Assembly: GCA_021014945.1 (NCBI GenBank)
Contig: MU266447.1
Span: 19,078-83,077, forward strand
Length of the DNA stretch: 64,000 nt
Source of the DNA: Leucogyrophana mollusca
Lineage: Eukaryota; Basidiomycota; Agaricomycetes; Boletales
Direction of reading: 5' to 3'
Positions 59,271-64,000 of the stretch are shown piece after piece; the first letter of the stretch is position 1; each line of letters starts with the position of its first letter. Below the pieces are notes generated by a model that made no database searches, was not told the origin of the DNA, and was given only the letters and a program-made list of their open reading frames with translations. The translations under genes and the position numbers were made by a program.

Positions 59271-62200
59271 TCAGTCCAACCAATCAGGGTCCCCGTCATC
59301 GTCATCTATCCCGTACATCTCTGCCCTATCTAGGAAGTCATTATCATCCTCGCCGGACTCTTCGCCAAAGCCCGCGCCGGCATCGTCACCACCAGCATAT
59401 TCATCTGGGTTTATGGAGGTTCCTTCTTCATAGTCTGCCGGCAGTAAGCCGTCGTTTGAGTCTTGGACCACCTCCCAGTCTTGAATTCGTGAGTCAAGGT
59501 GCTGAGGTAATTCTTGACTAGGAGAAGGTATTGCACAACCGGGACTATTGGTATGAGAACTTGAGTAAGTGTGGCCAACACCGTGTCCCCAGTGGTATCG
59601 AATGAGCATATCGCGATCAACAAACCTGAGCATCCGTCAATATTTGTAATGAGCCAGCAGGGTTTACGCACCGATTGACCAGGTAGAACTTCCAGTCGTG
59701 TGCGTCACGGGCATAATAGGACATTGCAACACCATCTGGGTGCAGCTTGCCATGTGTAAACGCCGGAACCAAATGACAGCCCCTGAGAACGTCTGCCGGA
59801 TCGACAAAACCGAACGCTGCATCTTCAGCCATCGGTATGAAACGCAGGGTATTGAGACCGCTGGTGTCCCAGCTAAATGTAACCCCTTCTACCTCCTCGT
59901 ACCACCTTACCCATAAGAATTCCATGCGACGAGGTCGGTAGTCAAGGTTGTCTGGGCCTGTATAAATCACGTTTGCGTGGTAGATGCCCAAGACACGGGC
60001 ATAACAAAACGGGTGTCGAGAATCCTGTGCACCCGAAAGTAACATAATATTGCAGTGATCCGTCCGAGGGTTGACAACGTCCTGTGCGCGGCGGACGTCA
60101 TAAGTTGTGTAGTTGATGCGGCAAATGTTGTGGTGATAAATCCGGTCCTTCTGAAAGACAACATCACGCAAAATTGCAACGTCGTCTTCGCTGTATATAG
60201 GCCCGGTGGACGAGAGTGCCGCATTCAAGTATAAATTGTCTGTACGATGCTGAGACTGGATGCGCGGATGGAGGTGAGCTTTTAGCTTCAGCACAAAATT
60301 CTGCCAGTGTCAAACAAGTCAATCATCGATTGCTATGAAGGAGGGATACACTTTGCGTACCTTCGAGGCTGGATCGTCTGATGTGGAATATACTGTGATA
60401 CTCTGCGGAAAGTTCTGAGACTTGCCGATTTGGTGGTGGTCCTCAAGCACATTCGGGCCCATATTCTCAATCGGGGAGGACTGTGACGTTGATCCCAGGT
60501 TTTCACGGATACGGCGGATACGGGTTTGGCGACGTTCAATGCGTGCGAGTTGCTGCAAATATGACCTTCGGCTTGTTCTCGTGTACCTACCTTTCCCAGT
60601 GCGGTGTTCTAGCTCACCCTACCACCGCCAGTTTAGTGATCGGAATTGATACGACAGCAGCAGCTCCATAAGGAAGACACTTACCAGCTGTGTTGAGTAT
60701 GAATCCGTTGTTCCAAACCGCCTTATTTGAGCTGGATAGTCACCGAGCGCGTGGAGCTTGTATGTTTGAAGGTTGAACACTCTGGGATGCGACGTCTTTG
60801 CTGTGGTTACTTGCGAAGAGGGAGTAGTGTCTGTTTGAGAGCCAGATGTGGACTGTTGGCGAGCGTCACGACGTTGACGAGCTGCAGCCTCTTGCGGAAG
60901 TTCTGTGGTCTTGTACGAAGGGCACACGTCCGCCGCAAAAGCGCGAATCTGTTGGCCTAAAGTCACTGTGGCCTCATCTAGCATTATGAGTGTGTCGTCC
61001 GTGTGTAAGCGAAGTTTTGCTAATCCATGCCAGTGAGCTAAGACACCAAGAAACTTGATGACTTTGGCGTTGTCGGGTTCTGGAAGTAGTCCATCGAAGA
61101 CGGGAATGGCACACTGCAGAAGGAATTCAGATGTCAAAGAAAATGTGTAAGAATGTGTTGTTGTGAATACCTGAAGGAGGTCCTCGAAATCGCGTGCTGC
61201 CAGCTTCTTCATTTCTGACGAGTTGGCAGAGAAGCGCCGGATTGTATCTCTTCCAAATGTAGGGACCTGTCGATAACTATTCGAATTATACGTGTCAGTG
61301 ACACGTCATAGCCTGGTCTAGTTTGTTGACTTACCGGCGATCCAGCTCGTTGAGAGTACCGCCTTTCAAAGAGTTGAGTATCCGAAGCAGATGAATAAAA
61401 ATTGCTTTCCAGACTCCAAGCTCGAATTCGTGAAGGAGGTCGACGACAAGCATCTCAAACAGGTTGAAACCAAATTGAGATAATTTGTCAGAGAAGGCGT
61501 TCTTAGTTTATGGACGATGAGGATATAACGAACTGGATATACAAAGTCATATACGCACCGACGTTGGCACCAGAGATTGCGGTTTGAGAAGTTCCTCCAC
61601 TTTGGGGGTATTAACAGCATAATTATTGCCGTAAATGATTTCTCGGGCGGTCTTGACTTTCAATCGGCGTTCATCATCGTCGACACGAGCAAGAAGGTGT
61701 CGCTGAAGCATATCTCGCTCCCTGCCCATATCAGAAACACGAATCATTGGGATGGTGCATCGTGGACATGGGCATTGGCCCAAATTTCTGATCGTTGCAA
61801 TCAAGATTCTATGGATGTAAGAGCGTATACAAAAGGTAACTGCCAATGAGCAAACCTACTTCTCGGGATAGTCAGCAGCGTACGTGAATATGCGTGGATA
61901 GAATCTGCGCTGGATCCCGTCACAACAAGTGACGACGATGCCGTGCTGATAAGCTTCCAAAAATTCGTCGTCAAGTAGAACTTTCCACTGTTCGTGGAAA
62001 AGCTCGCGATGGCAGTGGGTAAGAAACGCGTCACTGGGTCCATTCCCGCCAGCGCGCTCAGCCACAAAATCTTTGAACGAGTCGGGTATCTAGAATAGGT
62101 CATTGAGTGTGTTTGCTGGCCGGAGTGAATCCCATGATAGACTCACATTTTGAAAGTATGCCGCGTGTGCACAAACGTTACATGAGGGCTTACAGCGCCG

Positions 62201-63553
62201 ATACTTGGACTCATTTCCGAAGTAAACATAAAGTGGCCAAAGTTTTGCCGTTCCAAAGGAAGTGAGGTGAGTGGAGTCGGACCAAAGCATGAGACCCACT
62301 ATGACTCGTGGAAGGTCGCAATCAGGTTCTGGTGGAGAGTTTTGTAGCCGCTGGTGTGCTTCAAGGAATGCTTCGGAGGTGTACATCTCTCCATGGATAC
62401 GGACTTCACGCTCTCTGTGCGGGGGATGCCAGAAAGCTTGATACGGCTCATAGTGGAACCGTTGATCACGTTGAGGATTTTCAAGCACTTCGCGGATAAT
62501 TCCCAGCAGGGAGCGATGGTATAGGTCAACCGTGTGGTAATCTTCACTCCCAGGGACTTTGTTTCGGCTGTGAAAGGGCACTCGGATGACCACCGGAGTT
62601 TTTTTCCAACCAGCATCTTCGTCGACCCACTCAGGATCGTCAGTCTCCTCAGCATCAAATTCTGTACGCCCAAGCTCCCTATTAACGGCCTTCCAGTTGG
62701 TGCACCTAACGTCTTCACAGCTGAAGTCAGGGCTTCCGACCACATCAAGTAGTCTGGAGAAGCTCTCTTGTGACTTCTGAACCCCGTCGTTCCAATACCA
62801 ATCACCTAACCGAAACGAGCTGGCATTGGGGTAAGGATAAAAGGGATTCTTCCCTGGATACTGGTCGGGCGTTTCAGGATACGTTTCAGGATTGTCTGGA
62901 TCATGAGAGGGGGGGTTCTCTGCGTAGTATTGGCGACTGAGACCAAACGTGTTCGGCCGTGTTCGAAAGAAGCGTCGGATGCGAGCACCAGCAGCTTGAA
63001 TATGTGTACGTAGCCCGGGATACTGTGTTGCTGCTGGCCTGCGAGCGTCGATAGATGGTTCAGCGGTGGCAACCGGTGGAAGAGGAGGGGGGGGCTCAGG
63101 TAAAACGTCTCTGAATCGACGAGGAAGCTGTCGGTTCTGACGGCGGGGTCTCCGCTGTGCCAAGGACATATCGCCATCGTCATGCTGTCGCAGAAGTTAT
63201 ATTAGCGTAGAACGAGAGTAAAATCAGAGACGCACCTCTGGTGACCCATTTTCGAGTCCGCCGTCATGCTGTAGAGTTGCAGCAGCGGCAATGTATTCTT
63301 GAGCAGGCTCTGGTCCGCCCACATCCAGGCCATCGGGCGGGGCAGCCGTTGGTCCTGCGTCCAAGTCTGGGGCGTCCAAATTTGTCCTTCTTTTTTTCTG
63401 CTTCGTCCACACTTCCTTAGCTTTGGATAGAGCGCCAGAGAGCCTTTTCTTGGTCCTCGAACACGTCCTCCCATGTTTGGCAAAACCTGGAAGATCAGAG
63501 AATGACCGCCCACACATGCAAGTTTGGAAAAATTCCACCCGAGAGCGTTCCAT
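59271..63553 (-). CDS. Plavaka-type transposase (CACTA-like)
   Basis: The longest gene of the right end, with several introns. The N-terminus (MERSRVEFFQT from ATG 63553) has a C2H2-like finger, CMCGRSFSDLPGFAKHGRTC, then the basic stretch TKKRLSGALSKAKEVW. After a 50-bp intron the main frame (63169-62090) has FGLSRQYY, WYWNDGVQKSQESF, DLYHRSLLGIIREVLENP and the acidic stretch VGLMLWSDSTHLTSFGTAKLWPLYVYFGN, then SLSWDSLRPANTL. Later exons carry HCHRELFHEQWKVLLDDEF, GIQRRFYPRIFTYAADYPEK, GQCPCPRC, LLHEFELGVWKAIF and FLWVRWYEEVEGV. It ends DGDPDWLD. This is the Plavaka layout, known only from fungi, and nearly all parts are present, so the element may be recent. Activity is not shown; terminal inverted repeats were not found within the window. 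Confidence 0.85.
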
Positions 63554-64000
63554 GTAGCCGTACAACACACGAGCACACAACGGGCACGCACTGATGGCCT
63601 GCCAGTGAGATGTGAACGGCAAGTAGTAAAGAGACGTACGACTCGTAGACTTTCCACCCCGGCGTCGCCCGAGCGCACCTCGGCAAGTTCCGAACGCGCT
63701 GTCGATCTTGATGTGATCTGTGCTAGAAAACAAACACAAACCAACACCCCAGACTCCAACGGAACACACAACAGAGATCGGTTGGGTAGTCTGGTTGTTC
63801 GTGGGATGGATACACTTGCTACCACCCAAAAGTCCAGTCAAGGGAGTAATAGGATGAGCGCTACTCTGTTAACCAAGAATGATCAACAAAAGCAGGTTGG
63901 AGAGCGACAATAGAATAACGTCAGTCAACAAGTGACCAACAGGCCGTAATGCGTAAAACCGTAGACGTGAATATACCGGATAATGACAACGTGGGTGAAG
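63554..64000. other. Upstream of Plavaka gene, window end
   Basis: The upstream part of the frame (to 63841) opens with an alternative start and shows no domain. The last 150 bp have no feature I can support. The right end of the Plavaka element probably lies just outside. Confidence 0.4.

Noticed and set aside
1..64000. CRISPR arrays, bacterial operons or rRNA genes
   Set aside because: None found; the gene structure is that of a eukaryotic nuclear genome throughout.

Overview
The window is nuclear DNA of a filamentous basidiomycete, most likely an Agaricomycete; I cannot name the species. The evidence is genes cut by many short GT-AG introns of about 45 to 65 bases, HET-domain proteins, a class V/VI-type chitin synthase with a myosin-like head, histidine acid phosphatases with a fungal layout, and mobile elements typical of Agaricomycetes (a Plavaka transposase, a tyrosine-recombinase retroelement, a DUF6698-like gene). 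CDS spans below run from the start codon to the stop codon and include introns. Several ORFs that begin upstream at TTG or GTG were trimmed to the first plausible ATG.

Left third (1-16 kb): three HET-domain paralogues (523-1947 +, 9393-10964 -, 11706-13190 -) surround a head-to-head pair, an alpha/beta hydrolase and a coiled-coil/Myb protein that share a 196-bp promoter region, plus a multi-pass membrane protein. An F-box/LRR pseudogene with at least three lesions closes the region.

Middle (16-37 kb): a multi-exon membrane protein, two convergent paralogous small secreted proteins with TATA boxes, a compact 1.2-kb inverted-repeat element with a possible 6-bp target duplication, a tandem pair of GDSL esterases (one wrecked, one apparently intact), a cysteine-rich unknown, and three tandem histidine acid phosphatase (phytase-type) genes. 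All three phosphatase genes carry a 9-nt micro-exon just before the catalytic RHG exon, and the first gene in the tract has an N-terminal membrane anchor in place of a signal peptide.

Right-centre (37-54 kb): housekeeping genes, all on the plus strand. They are coatomer beta-prime (SEC27), the large chitin synthase, a Nudix CoA-diphosphatase-type enzyme ending in a peroxisomal AKL signal, with part of its catalytic box on a 21-nt micro-exon, and a DUF1399/GRDP-like protein.

Right end (55-64 kb): a mobile-element zone, all on the minus strand. It holds a DUF6698-like gene, a decayed DIRS/Ngaro-type retroelement (reverse transcriptase end, RNase H, tyrosine recombinase) and an apparently full-length Plavaka transposase that begins only about 50 bp from where the retroelement is truncated. 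The layout suggests a conserved plus-strand core flanked by fast-evolving families on the left and a transposon nest on the right.
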